Of a stretch of DNA of 64,000 nt, positions 36,223 through 45,479 are shown piece after piece. The DNA lies in NCBI RefSeq assembly GCF_000422285.1, contig NZ_AULM01000012.1, positions 1-64,000 on the forward strand. The letters run 5' to 3'. Position 1 is the first letter of the stretch, and each line of letters opens with the position of its first letter. A program made the position numbers and the translations under genes. This DNA comes from Desulfatiglans anilini DSM 4660 (GTDB taxonomy: Bacteria; Desulfobacterota; DSM-4660; Desulfatiglandales; Desulfatiglandaceae). The notes beneath the pieces were generated by a model. The model worked only from the letters and a program-made list of their open reading frames with translations. It had not been told where the DNA came from and did not search any database.

Positions 36223-37314
36223 TCAGCAGCGGTAGCGGTAATAGGCCGCACACGTCCCCTCCCCCGAGACCATACAGGGGCCTACGGGATCCTGGGGCGT
36301 GCAGCGCCGGCCGAAAAGCGGACACTCAGGGGGACGCATCCGCCCCCTCAACACCTCGGCACAGCGGCACCCGGCCGGCTCCACCGCCGGCGGGACGGCG
36401 AGGTCGAAGCGCAGCCGGGCATCCCGGCCGCCATGTTGGTCCCGGATCTTCAAGCCGCTCCCGGCGATCGTCCCAAGGCCGCGCCAGAGCGCATCGGCCG
36501 GCTCGAAAACCTCCCACATGCAGCCCAGGGCCCCGGGGTTGCCTTCAGCGTTCACTGCCCGGCGGTACTGGATCTCGACCTCGGCGCGCCCCTGCGCGAT
36601 CTGTCCGGCCAGCATGAGAATCCCCTCGAGGATGTCGACCGGCTCGAAACCCGTCACCACGCAAGGTTTGCGATGACGTTCGGCCACATCCCGGTAGGCC
36701 GACGTGCCGATGATCGTCGTGACATGCCCCGGACAGATGAACCCGTCCACATGGATATCCGGATCCGCCAGGAGCGCCTGCATCGCAGGCGGCAGCAGCT
36801 TGTGCATGGCAAGGACCGAGAAGTTCTCGACCCCCAGCCGCCCGGCCGTCTGCAGGGCGGCTGCGACGGTCGGGGCGGTCGTCTCGAAACCGATCCCCAG
36901 GAAGACCACATCGGAGCGCCTGTTTTCCTTCGCCAGGTCGAGCGCGTCCATGGTCGAGTAGACCATGCGCACATCCGCGCCCGCGGCCTGCTCCAGCCGG
37001 AGGGACGAACCGCTGCCTGGAACGCGCAGGAGGTCCCCGAAGGTCGCCACGATCACGCCCGGCTCGCGGGCGAGCCGAAGGCATCGATCGATGTCCTCGG
37101 CGGCCGTGACGCACACCGGGCACCCCGGACCCGAGACCAGTTCGATCTCCTCCGGGAGAAGGCTTCGGATGCCGTGGCGGAAGATCGCCATGGTGTGCGT
37201 CCCGCAGATCTCCATCAGGCGGATCGGCCGCCCGACCTGTTCGACCATCCGTCCGATCCGCGCGGCCAGGGCCTGTGCAACGGATCGGTCGCGGTATTCA
37301 TCGATATGCTTCAT
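36223..37314 (-). CDS. hypD: Hydrogenase maturation protein HypD
   Basis: This 363-residue iron-sulfur protein works with HypC to assemble the Fe(CN)2CO unit of [NiFe] hydrogenases. Signatures are EICGTHTMAIFRHGI, SGPGCPVCVT, GFETTAPT and the cysteine-rich C-terminus (CRCAEVLRGRMRPPECPLFG, CTPQDPVGPCMVSGEGTC) that holds the [4Fe-4S] cluster. The ATG at 37314 overlaps the hypF stop codon (ATGA), which fixes the start. Usually hypC lies between hypF and hypD; here there is no space for it. Confidence 0.93.
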   Translation of the reverse strand: MKHIDEYRDRSVAQALAARIGRMVEQVGRPIRLMEICGTHTMAIFRHGIRSLLPEEIELVSGPGCPVCVTAAEDIDRCLRLAREPGVIVATFGDLLRVPGSGSSLRLEQAAGADVRMVYSTMDALDLAKENRRSDVVFLGIGFETTAPTVAAALQTAGRLGVENFSVLAMHKLLPPAMQALLADPDIHVDGFICPGHVTTIIGTSAYRDVAERHRKPCVVTGFEPVDILEGILMLAGQIAQGRAEVEIQYRRAVNAEGNPGALGCMWEVFEPADALWRGLGTIAGSGLKIRDQHGGRDARLRFDLAVPPAVEPAGCRCAEVLRGRMRPPECPLFGRRCTPQDPVGPCMVSGEGTCAAYYRYRC

Positions 37315-39677
37315 GTCGTCCGCCCCCATCGACCGCCGCATGCCACGGCGCCCGAACCGGCCTGATGATCACCCCCGGCGAAGCGTCCGCTCCAACCGGT
37401 GGTCTGCAGAGCGACGCAGACCGCCTGCCCGAGGCTCAACCCACCGTCGTTGCATGGCACGAGCCGATGGCTCAATACCGTAAAGCCCCCGCGCTCGAGG
37501 AGCCCCGTCAGGCCTTCGAGGAGGGTCGCGTTCTGGAAGACCCCGCCGCTCAGCGCGACGACGGAAAGGCCGGTCTGTTCCCGAATGCCCCTGCACACTT
37601 CCGACAGCATCTCGATGAGCGCCAGGTGAAACCTCCGGCTCATGATTCCCGCAGGCTTTCCGGCTGCGAGGTCCTCCACGAGCGCCGTGATGATCGGCCC
37701 CGCCTCGAGGAGCCATGACCCGTCGTCAAGGGGGCTGACCCTCCAGGGGTAACCCTTCGTCTTCGTCCGGGACTGGCACATCTCGAGCTCGAAGGCCGCC
37801 TGCCCCTCGTAGGTGACGCTCCGCCGCAGCCCGATCAAGGCCGCCGCAGCATCGAAGAACCGGCCGCAGCTCGACGTCGGAGGCGCGTTCAAGCCGGTCC
37901 GGCACATCTGCAGAACGAGCTCGACCTGGCCCGGGTCGAGCTCGTCCAGGAGCGGGATCTTCAAACCGAAAAGGCCGTCGCCGAAGACTTGGTCCAGATA
38001 GGCCAGCGCCATACGCCAGGGGTGCCGGACCGCTGCGTCCCCTCCGGGAAGGGGAACGCCTTCGAGGTGGCCGGCGCGCTCGAATGACACCCAGTCGGCC
38101 AGCAGGATCTCCCCGCCCCAGATCGTCCCGTCCGGACCGTAGCCCGTCCCGTCCATGGCCAGCCCGATCACCGGCCCCTCGAAGCCGTGCTCGGCGAGGC
38201 AGCTGACGATGTGGGCATGGTGATGCTGCACGGGCACCACCGGACAGCCGGTTCGGGCGCGCGCGAAAACCGATGAGAGATAATCGGGGTGCAGATCGCG
38301 GGCCAGCACCTGCGGCTGCACGCCGAGAAGGCCCTCGAGGTGCGAGATCGTCCGTTCGAAGACGCGCAGGGTCTCGAGGTTGTGCAGATCGCCGATGTGC
38401 TGGCTCAGGAAAGCACGGCCGCCTTTCGTCAGGCAGACGGTGCTCTTCTGTTCGGCGCCCACCGCCAGCACCGGGGGCAGGTCCTTCAGGGCCTCCGGCA
38501 GATGGACCGGTCCAGGGACGAAGCCGCGCGAGCGCCTCATGGGACTCGGGGACCCTGCGACCACGCGCAGGATGCTGTCATCGCAGTGGATGTGAATGTC
38601 GCGGTTGTGCAGCAGGAAGCCATCGGCGACGTCGGCAAGATCCCTGAGGGCCTCCCCGTTGTCGATCTGGATCGGCTCGCCGGAGCGGTTGCCGCTCGTC
38701 ATCACCAGGGCGGGGAAGCGCCCTTCCATCAACAGGGCGTGCAGGGGCGTATACGGGAGCATCACCCCGAAAAGACGGCTCCGCGGCGCCACCTCATCGG
38801 ACAACCCGTGTCCGCGCCTCTTGCGCAGGAGCACGATCGGACGCTCCAGGGAAGAGAGGCACCGCGCCTCGGCCTGGTTGAAAACAGCGATCCGGCGCGC
38901 CGCCGCGAGATCCTTCACCATCAGGGCGAACGGCTTCCCGTCCCGGCGCTTCCGGCTCCTCAGGCGCTTCAGCGCCTCGTCCTGGGCGGCATCGGCCGCC
39001 AAGTGGAAACCCCCGAGCCCTTTGACGGCCAGGATGTGTCCGGATTCGATCAGGCTGCACGCGGCGGACAAGGGGTCCTCCCCCTCGAGGGGCCGCCCGG
39101 CCGCGTCGCAGAGCGAAACGCGCGGACCGCATTCCGGGCATGCGATCGGCTCTGCATGAAAGCGCCTGTCGAGCGGGTCCTCGTATTCCAAACGGCAGGC
39201 CTCGCAGAGGGGGAAGCCGGCCATGGTCGTTCCGGGCCGGTCGTAGGGCACCTCCTTCACGATCGTGTAACGGGGCCCGCAGAACGTGCAATTGATGAAC
39301 GGATAGCGGTGCCGACGGTCGGCCGGGTCGCGCATCTCAGCCAGGCACGTGCTGCAGACGCACACATCCGGCGGAATGAGGGCGTCCTTTTCCCCGCGGG
39401 GCAGGCTCTCGCGGATGACGAACCGCTTGTCGCCCCAGGAAGGCATCGGCCGCCGGATCACCGTCTCGATGCGCGCGAGCGGCGGCGGCTGGGCTTCGAC
39501 CTCTTCGAAGAACCGCTCGATCCCGACCAGAGGGCCTTCGACCTCCACCTCGACCCCGTCCGGGCTGTTCCGGACATAGCCGGACAGCCCGTGGCGCCTG
39601 GCAAGCGTATAGATGAAAGGTCGGAATCCGACACCCTGAACGGTGCCCCTGATCGACCCTTTGACGCGCTCGATCAT
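37311..39677 (-). CDS. hypF: Carbamoyltransferase HypF
   Basis: This 788-residue protein makes the thiocarbamate on HypE that becomes the cyanide ligands of [NiFe] hydrogenase. In order it shows an acylphosphatase domain (GTVQGVGFRPFIYTLARRHG), two zinc-finger pairs (CVCSTCLAEM, CTFCGPRYTI, CEACRLEY, CPECGPRVSL), a YrdC-like domain (LAVKGLGGFHLAADA, MTSGNRSGEPI) and a Kae1-like domain (VQHHHAHIVSCLAEHG, VVALSGGVFQNATL). The ATG at 39677 is one base after the hypB stop; an ATG at 39704 is the alternative. Confidence 0.93.
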   Translation of the reverse strand: MIERVKGSIRGTVQGVGFRPFIYTLARRHGLSGYVRNSPDGVEVEVEGPLVGIERFFEEVEAQPPPLARIETVIRRPMPSWGDKRFVIRESLPRGEKDALIPPDVCVCSTCLAEMRDPADRRHRYPFINCTFCGPRYTIVKEVPYDRPGTTMAGFPLCEACRLEYEDPLDRRFHAEPIACPECGPRVSLCDAAGRPLEGEDPLSAACSLIESGHILAVKGLGGFHLAADAAQDEALKRLRSRKRRDGKPFALMVKDLAAARRIAVFNQAEARCLSSLERPIVLLRKRRGHGLSDEVAPRSRLFGVMLPYTPLHALLMEGRFPALVMTSGNRSGEPIQIDNGEALRDLADVADGFLLHNRDIHIHCDDSILRVVAGSPSPMRRSRGFVPGPVHLPEALKDLPPVLAVGAEQKSTVCLTKGGRAFLSQHIGDLHNLETLRVFERTISHLEGLLGVQPQVLARDLHPDYLSSVFARARTGCPVVPVQHHHAHIVSCLAEHGFEGPVIGLAMDGTGYGPDGTIWGGEILLADWVSFERAGHLEGVPLPGGDAAVRHPWRMALAYLDQVFGDGLFGLKIPLLDELDPGQVELVLQMCRTGLNAPPTSSCGRFFDAAAALIGLRRSVTYEGQAAFELEMCQSRTKTKGYPWRVSPLDDGSWLLEAGPIITALVEDLAAGKPAGIMSRRFHLALIEMLSEVCRGIREQTGLSVVALSGGVFQNATLLEGLTGLLERGGFTVLSHRLVPCNDGGLSLGQAVCVALQTTGWSGRFAGGDHQAGSGAVACGGRWGRTT

Positions 39678-39678
39678 T

Positions 39679-40344
39679 TCATTCCAGCGGGGGCCGGCGG
39701 GCACGGGCCGCCTCTTTGAGCCAGTCCACCCACCGGTCGAGCCCCTCGCCGGTTTTGCAGGAGACCTCGAACAGCACCAGTTCGGGATTGACCTTCAGCG
39801 CCTCCTCGCGGATCTGCTCCACACTGCAGTCGAGATAAGGGAGGAGATCGATCTTGTTGATGACCAGAACCTTCGACTCACGGAACATGAGGGGATATTT
39901 CGCGGGCTTGTCCTCTCCCTCGGTGACGCTCAGGATCATGGCCTTGAAGTCCTCGCCCACATGGAACTCCGCGGGGCAGACGAGATTCCCGACATTCTCG
40001 ACGACCAAAAGATCCATTCGGTCCAGGTCGAGCGCGTCCAGGGCGTCGCGGATCATGTTGCCGTCCAGGTGGCAGGCCCCGCCCGTGTTGATCTGGACGA
40101 CCTGCACCCCCCGGCGGGCGATCCGTTCGGCATCCTTCGAGGACTGGATGTCCCCCTCGATGACCCCCAGCCTGAGATCGCCGCCGAGGGCCTCGATCGT
40201 CTGTTCGAGGAGGCTCGTCTTCCCCGCCCCCGGCGAACTCATGAGATTCATCACCAACAGGCCTTTCCGGTCGAAAAGCCGTCGATTTTCCCGGGCGATG
40301 CGCTCGTTGGCATCGAGAATGTCCCTGACCACTGCGATCTTCAT
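39679..40344 (-). CDS. hypB: Hydrogenase nickel incorporation GTPase HypB
   Basis: This 221-residue GTPase inserts nickel into [NiFe] hydrogenases together with HypA. The P-loop SSPGAGKTSLLEQTI, the metal-site region INTGGACHLDGNMI and the GTPase motif VINKIDLLPYL are visible. It lacks the N-terminal histidine-rich stretch and the CxxCGC motif found in some HypB proteins, so it is the short form. It overlaps hypA by 4 bases and is followed directly by hypF. Confidence 0.95.
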   Translation of the reverse strand: MKIAVVRDILDANERIARENRRLFDRKGLLVMNLMSSPGAGKTSLLEQTIEALGGDLRLGVIEGDIQSSKDAERIARRGVQVVQINTGGACHLDGNMIRDALDALDLDRMDLLVVENVGNLVCPAEFHVGEDFKAMILSVTEGEDKPAKYPLMFRESKVLVINKIDLLPYLDCSVEQIREEALKVNPELVLFEVSCKTGEGLDRWVDWLKEAARARRPPLE

Positions 40345-40700
40345 CCATTTCCCCCTTCTTCGTCCACCTCCATTTCGACGATGGACAACTCCCTGCCGGA
40401 GACGATTTCAATGGATCCGTCCCCGCACTCCGGGCATTGAAAAGCGTAGTTCCGGATCCGGAAACACGCCCCGCACGCGCGGCAGCGCCCCTCCAGCGGG
40501 ACCTGCTCCAGCTCCAGCAAGGCTCCGTCCAGCTCCGTCCCTTCGATGATTACGCCGAAACAGAACGAGAGGGCGTCCGGAACCACACCGGAAAGCTCTC
40601 CGATCCGGACCTTGACGCGGCGCAGGCGCTCGGCCCGGTGGTTGGACATCTCTTCACGAAGGATGTCGATCAAACCCTGAGCGATAGACATTTCGTGCAT
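40341..40700 (-). CDS. hypA: Hydrogenase nickel metallochaperone HypA
   Basis: This 119-residue protein begins with MHEMSIAQ, where the N-terminal histidine and glutamate bind nickel, and has the zinc site CRACG...CPECG near residues 73-93. It delivers nickel with HypB. It is the first hyp gene; the DUF2333 gene lies 77 bases upstream on the same strand. The operon reads hypA-hypB-hypF-hypD-kinase. Confidence 0.95.
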   Translation of the reverse strand: MHEMSIAQGLIDILREEMSNHRAERLRRVKVRIGELSGVVPDALSFCFGVIIEGTELDGALLELEQVPLEGRCRACGACFRIRNYAFQCPECGDGSIEIVSGRELSIVEMEVDEEGGNG

Positions 40701-40777
40701 GTCGGTGGGCTTTCGGCGGCGGCGAGGCAGCGCCCGGACCGCCGCGAATAGATCATGACAGGCTTGGGAGCGGGGGG

Positions 40778-41734
40778 CTATCCCTGGTTCAAGGCTACGA
40801 TCAGCGAACTGATCTTCTGGCGGGCATCATTGAAGACCCCGGAAAGATTCAAGGAATGGTTGGCGAAAACACTCTCCGGATCCCCGTTGAAGATGATCAG
40901 AGGCTCGAAGTCGCATCGCTGCAAGGATTCCATGACCTTGTCCAGCAGCTTGAGGGCGTTCTTCTTCACGAGGATGTCATGGAAATCGACCCGGATCGCC
41001 TTGAAAGAGGCCAGGAGGGCGTAAGCCGCTCCCTGCGCGTAGTAGAAGTTGTCGTCGATCTCGCTCCAGGGGATGTCGACCTGCACGATTTCAATCCCGC
41101 CCCCGGACCCTCCGGCGTCCTCCTCGTCGATCAGCACCGCCCGGATGTCCCCGGGCGCATTCATGAGGCGGGTATTGATCCCGCCCATGAGGGAGGCGTA
41201 CTCCGTCATCAGGGTGGCGAGGTTGTCCGCCCGGGCATAGAAGGTCGATTTCCCGGTCAGAAGATTGCCATAGAAGGTGTCGAGCTTGGCGTGGGCGAGC
41301 TTCCACTTGCTTTCTGCAGACGGGAACCACCACCTGCGGGGATCGTTCGATATCGCGGTAAACGCTTCTTCCGCCAGCCGGTCGATCTTGTCCGTCGTAC
41401 GCAGCCGGGTCAGTTCGTCCCTCAGAACGCGCAGGTTGTAGCGGACCAGCTCGAGCTGCCCGAGCTGGAAGTTGGGCATGTTGTCCAGAAAGATCGTCGG
41501 CCAGAAAAGATCGTTCGGCAGCCAGTTGTCGATCATCTGCTCGAGGAGGACCAGATTGGCGCGGACGAAAGCGGCCCCTCTCACATTCCGGTCGTAATCG
41601 GACAGTTCGAGGGGCTCCGGTTTTCTGGAATTGACGACCATGACCACCAGAGAGAAGCAGACCAGGACCGCGACGACCAAGGCCACGACCCACTTGGTCT
41701 TGCCCGCCTCACGACTCTTTCCGGATTCTTTCAT
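40778..41734 (-). CDS. DUF2333 family membrane-anchored protein
   Basis: This 318-residue protein matches the DUF2333 family. One membrane helix (about residues 14-35, VVALVVAVLVCFSLVVMVVN) anchors a large, mostly helical periplasmic domain containing NWLPNDLFWPTIFLDNMPNF, WWFPSAESKWKLAH and DDNFYYAQGAAYALLASFKA. The start at 41734 follows AAGGATG. The function of the family is unknown. It lies upstream of hypA, but a link to hydrogenase maturation is not supported by anything in the protein. Confidence 0.78.
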   Translation of the reverse strand: MKESGKSREAGKTKWVVALVVAVLVCFSLVVMVVNSRKPEPLELSDYDRNVRGAAFVRANLVLLEQMIDNWLPNDLFWPTIFLDNMPNFQLGQLELVRYNLRVLRDELTRLRTTDKIDRLAEEAFTAISNDPRRWWFPSAESKWKLAHAKLDTFYGNLLTGKSTFYARADNLATLMTEYASLMGGINTRLMNAPGDIRAVLIDEEDAGGSGGGIEIVQVDIPWSEIDDNFYYAQGAAYALLASFKAIRVDFHDILVKKNALKLLDKVMESLQRCDFEPLIIFNGDPESVFANHSLNLSGVFNDARQKISSLIVALNQG

Positions 41735-41942
41735 TGGGCAGCATCCTTCGCTTTGAAAAGAGACCGCGCCCGGCCTCCTGGTTGATGTTGCGGCCTTGCT
41801 GCGCTGATCGGGGCCGTCAAGAACCATCCCGACATCAGGGAATGGTTCTGCATTATCTCCGAACAGACGTATTCTAAAAAGCGCCCGTCTCGCTTGTCAA
41901 CAGATAATCGGAGAGTCTTGCAGGCACCGCCGGGCGGCAGGC

Positions 41943-42263
41943 TCAGCCGTCCTTTCCTCCGGTGCCGGGGCGCGCGGCGGACGGCCCATCCCCCCCGGCT
42001 GCACGCGCGCCGTCTTTCCCGGCCCCCTTCGCGGGGCCCGGCGCGCCCTTCCGGGTCCTCAAGCGGCCCGCCAGCCAGAAGAGAACGGTAAAACCTGCTG
42101 ACAGACCCGCCACCCAAAGAATTCGTGCCAACCAGACGATAAAGGCATCATCCGCCATGCCGCCGACGAACTTCGACGACGGGAGGATGAAAGACAGGAC
42201 GAAGGCCAGGATGGCAAAACGCCAGAAAAGCCCGGAAAAGCGGCTCAGAGGCCGTTGGTTCAT
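41943..42263 (-). CDS. Small membrane protein, unknown
   Basis: This protein of 106 residues was not recognised. The ATG at 42263 has AAGGAG 9 bases upstream. Two hydrophobic segments are visible (FWRFAILAFVLSFILPSSKF and FIVWLARILWVAGLSAGFTV), followed by a low-complexity, alanine- and glycine-rich basic tail. It is likely an inner-membrane protein. No partner is evident. Confidence 0.6.
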   Translation of the reverse strand: MNQRPLSRFSGLFWRFAILAFVLSFILPSSKFVGGMADDAFIVWLARILWVAGLSAGFTVLFWLAGRLRTRKGAPGPAKGAGKDGARAAGGDGPSAARPGTGGKDG

Positions 42264-42419
42264 GTCGGTTGTCTCCTTGAATACCGGCCCCGTTCTCCCG
42301 CCCGCGGCACGGCGCTCCGGGACAGGCGGACAGCGCCCAACCCGCCGGAACATCCCCCCTCGAAATCACGCAGGGCCGTCTTCCCTTCCCGAATGAATCC
42401 TGATACCAAACGCGCGGTC

Positions 42420-42515
42420 TTGGAGCAACGGAAAATTCCGGCTGCTCGGAAACCCGCTATTTAGACGAAAACCGCCTTTCCGGCCGATACCGGCCTCTGA
42501 CTGCATGTTTCCGCC
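42420..42515 (-). repeat. Decayed copy of the dispersed repeat
   Basis: The stretch around CGCCTTTCCGGCCGATACC and the following ACTGCATGTTTCCGC aligns with the right arm of the core repeat, but has many changes. It lies 130 bases from the well-preserved copy at 42638. Confidence 0.5.
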
Positions 42516-42637
42516 TGTCCGCACCAACGGATCTGGCCCGAAGACGCTTTCGGTGCGAAGAAAAAAGGTTGCAGCGATCGAACATCGCCCATTTGGCATA
42601 TTTCGCTTGCGCCCTTCATCTATGATGCCGATAATTA

Positions 42638-42849
42638 GAGTTTCCATCCGGAAATGGTCTTTTTGGCCAATCTCGGCGTCAATCTGCACGTTTGCTTGTG
42701 CGGCGACCTACAGGTCGCCTCCGCGCAAACGCTTGATCTCCTTGATATTGGCCAAAAATCCTCATTTCCGGATTGGAAACTCGTTTGTAATGGAAATGGT
42801 CTTGTACCGGAAATGAGGATTTTTCCTTTACGCGCTTCGCGCGCTCAGC
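42638..42849 (-). repeat. Dispersed palindromic repeat, copy 6, complete with extension
   Basis: The core (42648-42771, 124 bp) is one of the best preserved. CCGGAAATGG starts it, GGCGACCTACAGGTCGCC is the centre and CTCATTTCCGG ends it. After it come the extension (GATTGGAAACTCG to TACCGGAAATGAGGATTTTT) and the start of a REP-like unit (CGCGCTTCGCGCGCTCAGC). It ends 20 bases before the CcsB gene, so it lies in that gene's leader. Confidence 0.9.
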
Positions 42850-42869
42850 TCACTTATCCTTATGAATGA

Positions 42870-44321
42870 ATGGGGGATTGGAATTTGGCCCAGACGACAT
42901 CCCGGACCCCGCCAGACACAAAGGTCCATTTTTTGTGGCGTTTTTTCAGTTCAGTCAAACTGACCATCGCGCTTCTGATCATCCTGGCGATCACGTCCAT
43001 CGCCGGCACGCTCATCCCCCAGCAGCAGGAGGCCCTGAAATTCGCCCGCGAGCTGAGCCCCTGGGTATTCCGTCTCTTCGCGGCCCTCGACCTTTTCGAT
43101 ATGTACCATGCCTTTTGGTTCCGAATTTTCCTGGGCGCGCTGACGGTCAACCTCCTGGTCTGCTCGATCGACCGGTTCCCCACGGCCTGGGGGCGCTTCC
43201 GCGCTCAACCGAGCCCGGAGCGTGAACAGCCTTTCGAAAACCTGCCCGAGGAGCAGGCCTTCCTGGTCGAAGGAAACCCCGGTGATCTCCCGGGCCGTAT
43301 CGAAGCGCTCCTTCGTTCGCGCTACAAGCGCGTTCATGCCGCCAAAGACGAGACGCGTTCGTCCTGGCATGCCGAAAAGGGCCGCTACGCCCACTTCGGG
43401 GTCTACCTGGTCCATCTGAGCGTATTCCTCATCCTGGTGGGGGGATTGATCGGCTCCTTTCTCGGCTTTCAAGGCTTCGTCAACATTGTCGAGGGCGAGA
43501 CGATCGATGAGATCGCGGTCAGAAACCGTATGGAAACCATGCCGCTCGGCTTCGAGGTCCGCTGCGACCGGTTCGTGGTGGAATTCTATGAAAGCGGGGC
43601 ACCCAAAGAATACCGCTCCGACCTCACCTTTCTCGTCGACGGGGAGGTGGCCGCCGAGCGGGCCATCCGGGTGAACCACCCCACCGAATTCGAAGGCGTG
43701 ACCTTCTACCAGTCGAGCTACGGCTCGACTCCCGGCAGGCGGGTGCACCTCCACCTCATGCGCGCCGGCGACCCGCCTGCGACGACGCCTGTCGATGCCG
43801 AGATCCAGGGCCCCGCAGTTGAACTGCCCGGCAAGGAAGGGGTCTTCAGGGTCCTCGATGCCAACCCCAACATGATGGGCGTCATGGGCCCCGCCGTCCT
43901 GATCGGCGTCAAACCGCACGATGGGGATGAGATGCAATTCTGGGTCTTTCAGAACGTCGGGGCCGTTCAGGAGCGGTTCCCTGGGATTTTCGGGCACAAC
44001 CCGCGCCTGAACCCGGCCGCCTTCGAACCTTACACCTTCGTGCTGACTCAACTGGAAAGCCGCTATTACACGGGACTGCAGGTCAACCGCGACCCCGGCG
44101 TACCGCTTGTCTGGGCGGGCTGCTTCATGATGGTCGCGGGTTTCATCGTCACCTTCTTTATGTCCCATCGGCATATCTGGGTGCGCCTGGACCGGATCGA
44201 AAACGGCGCGAACCGTGTGCGCATCGCGGGGAGATCCAGCAAAAACCCCGTCGGCCTCGAACGGGAGCTCGAGCGTCTGACGGGCGATTTAAACCGCCTT
44301 CTGAACGATCGCAACGACTGA
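42870..44321 (+). CDS. Cytochrome c biogenesis protein ResB/CcsB
   Basis: This 483-residue membrane protein is the CcsB half of the system II cytochrome c heme lyase. Hydrophobic segments near residues 29-47, 79-100, 174-196 and 425-445 and a large periplasmic domain between them match the family, as does the N-terminal FFSSVKLTIALLIILAITSI and the VNHPTEFEGVTFYQSSYG segment. It carries heme across the membrane together with CcsA, whose gene follows. The start is uncertain, as a TTG 15 bases downstream has GGGGGA in front of it. Confidence 0.9.
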   Translation: MGDWNLAQTTSRTPPDTKVHFLWRFFSSVKLTIALLIILAITSIAGTLIPQQQEALKFARELSPWVFRLFAALDLFDMYHAFWFRIFLGALTVNLLVCSIDRFPTAWGRFRAQPSPEREQPFENLPEEQAFLVEGNPGDLPGRIEALLRSRYKRVHAAKDETRSSWHAEKGRYAHFGVYLVHLSVFLILVGGLIGSFLGFQGFVNIVEGETIDEIAVRNRMETMPLGFEVRCDRFVVEFYESGAPKEYRSDLTFLVDGEVAAERAIRVNHPTEFEGVTFYQSSYGSTPGRRVHLHLMRAGDPPATTPVDAEIQGPAVELPGKEGVFRVLDANPNMMGVMGPAVLIGVKPHDGDEMQFWVFQNVGAVQERFPGIFGHNPRLNPAAFEPYTFVLTQLESRYYTGLQVNRDPGVPLVWAGCFMMVAGFIVTFFMSHRHIWVRLDRIENGANRVRIAGRSSKNPVGLERELERLTGDLNRLLNDRND

Positions 44322-44442
44322 CCGAGCGTACGAAACGGGGGCAGCGCATGCGTGCGCCTGGAAGTCCGTTCCCGGGACAACCCCCCCGGCAAGGCGGGAT
44401 GCTCCCCTGTAAATGGACACGAGATAGAAAGGCCTGAATACG

Positions 44443-45285
44443 ATGCTGAATGCGACTATATTGAGCTACATTACGTTCTTTTACTTCGCTGCGTTTCTGT
44501 TCTATCTGCTCATGCTGATCATGCACCGCAAGGCCCCGGGGCTGATCGCCACAGGGATCTCGGCGGCGGGCCTGATCGGGCACACGTTCGCCATCGCGCT
44601 GCGATGGTTCGAATCTTACAGGATGGGGATCGGCCACGCCCCCTTTTCCAACCTCTATGAGTCCCTCATCTTCTTCTCCTGGATGATCATGTTTCTCTAC
44701 CTGCTGGTGGAGTGGCGCACCCGGAACCGCACCCTCGGGGCCTTTGCCACTCCCCTGGCCTTCCTCGCAATGGCTTACGCTTCGTTTTCACCTGGGATCA
44801 ACAGCCAGATCCAGCCGCTGATCCCCGCCCTCAAGAGCAACTGGCTCATCTCCCATGTGATCACGTGCTTCGTGGGTTATGCCGCCTTCGGCCTCTCTTT
44901 CGGGCTGAGCCTGATGTACCTCATGAAGAAGAGAAGCGAGGCGGGCTCCCCTAGGAGGATTACGCGGCTTCTGCCCTCGACCGGCATGCTGGACGAACTG
45001 AATTATCAGATGGTCGTAATCGGGTTCCTCATGCTGACCCTCGGCATCATCACCGGTTCGGTGTGGGCCCATTCGGCCTGGGGCAGCTACTGGAGCTGGG
45101 ACCCGAAGGAGACATGGTCGCTCATCACGTGGCTTGTTTATGCCGCGGTGCTCCATTCCCGCCTCGTCAGGGGATGGCGCGGAAAGAAAATCGCGGTCTT
45201 GTGCCTGGTGGGATTCGCCTGTGTGCTTTTCACCTATTTTGGAGTGAATTACCTGGCAGGCCTTCACAGCTACGCCAAATCCTAG
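44443..45285 (+). CDS. ccsA: Cytochrome c biogenesis protein CcsA
   Basis: This 280-residue protein has about eight membrane helices and the heme-handling WWD motif WGSYWSWDPKETWSLITWLV. Periplasmic histidines such as those in SNWLISHV and YAAVLHSRL are in the expected places for heme coordination. It works with CcsB to export heme and attach it to c-type cytochromes. It follows the ccsB gene after 120 bases, on the same strand. The presence of system II fits an anaerobe rich in multiheme cytochromes. Confidence 0.92.
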   Translation: MLNATILSYITFFYFAAFLFYLLMLIMHRKAPGLIATGISAAGLIGHTFAIALRWFESYRMGIGHAPFSNLYESLIFFSWMIMFLYLLVEWRTRNRTLGAFATPLAFLAMAYASFSPGINSQIQPLIPALKSNWLISHVITCFVGYAAFGLSFGLSLMYLMKKRSEAGSPRRITRLLPSTGMLDELNYQMVVIGFLMLTLGIITGSVWAHSAWGSYWSWDPKETWSLITWLVYAAVLHSRLVRGWRGKKIAVLCLVGFACVLFTYFGVNYLAGLHSYAKS

Positions 45286-45310
45286 GAGGCTGGTACTCCC
45301 CGTTTACGGT

Positions 45311-45475
45311 TCGGAAATGATACTTCCCCGCAAAGCCCGATTTCCGATTCGGAAATGAGGATTTTTTGCCCGTATCAAGGAAACCAAGCGTTTGCGCGGA
45401 GGCGACCTCTAGGTCGCCGCACAAGCAAACGTGCAGGTTGACGCGGAGATGGGCAAAAAAGACCGTTTCCGACAG
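45311..45475 (+). repeat. Dispersed palindromic repeat, copy 7
   Basis: The core (45349-45472, 124 bp) has the perfect centre GGCGACCTCTAGGTCGCC, and the left extension starts at 45311 (CGGAAATGATACTTCCCCG). It lies between the convergent ccsA and smsB genes and touches the smsB stop codon region, so it could serve as a bidirectional 3' hairpin. Confidence 0.9.
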
Positions 45476-45479
45476 GGAA

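Noticed and set aside
42366-42689. Open frame with QIDAEIGQKDHF-like and QSEAGIGRKGGF-like segments
   Set aside because: The apparent protein repeat is the DNA of two copies of the dispersed palindrome read through; similar peptides appear wherever the repeat occurs.
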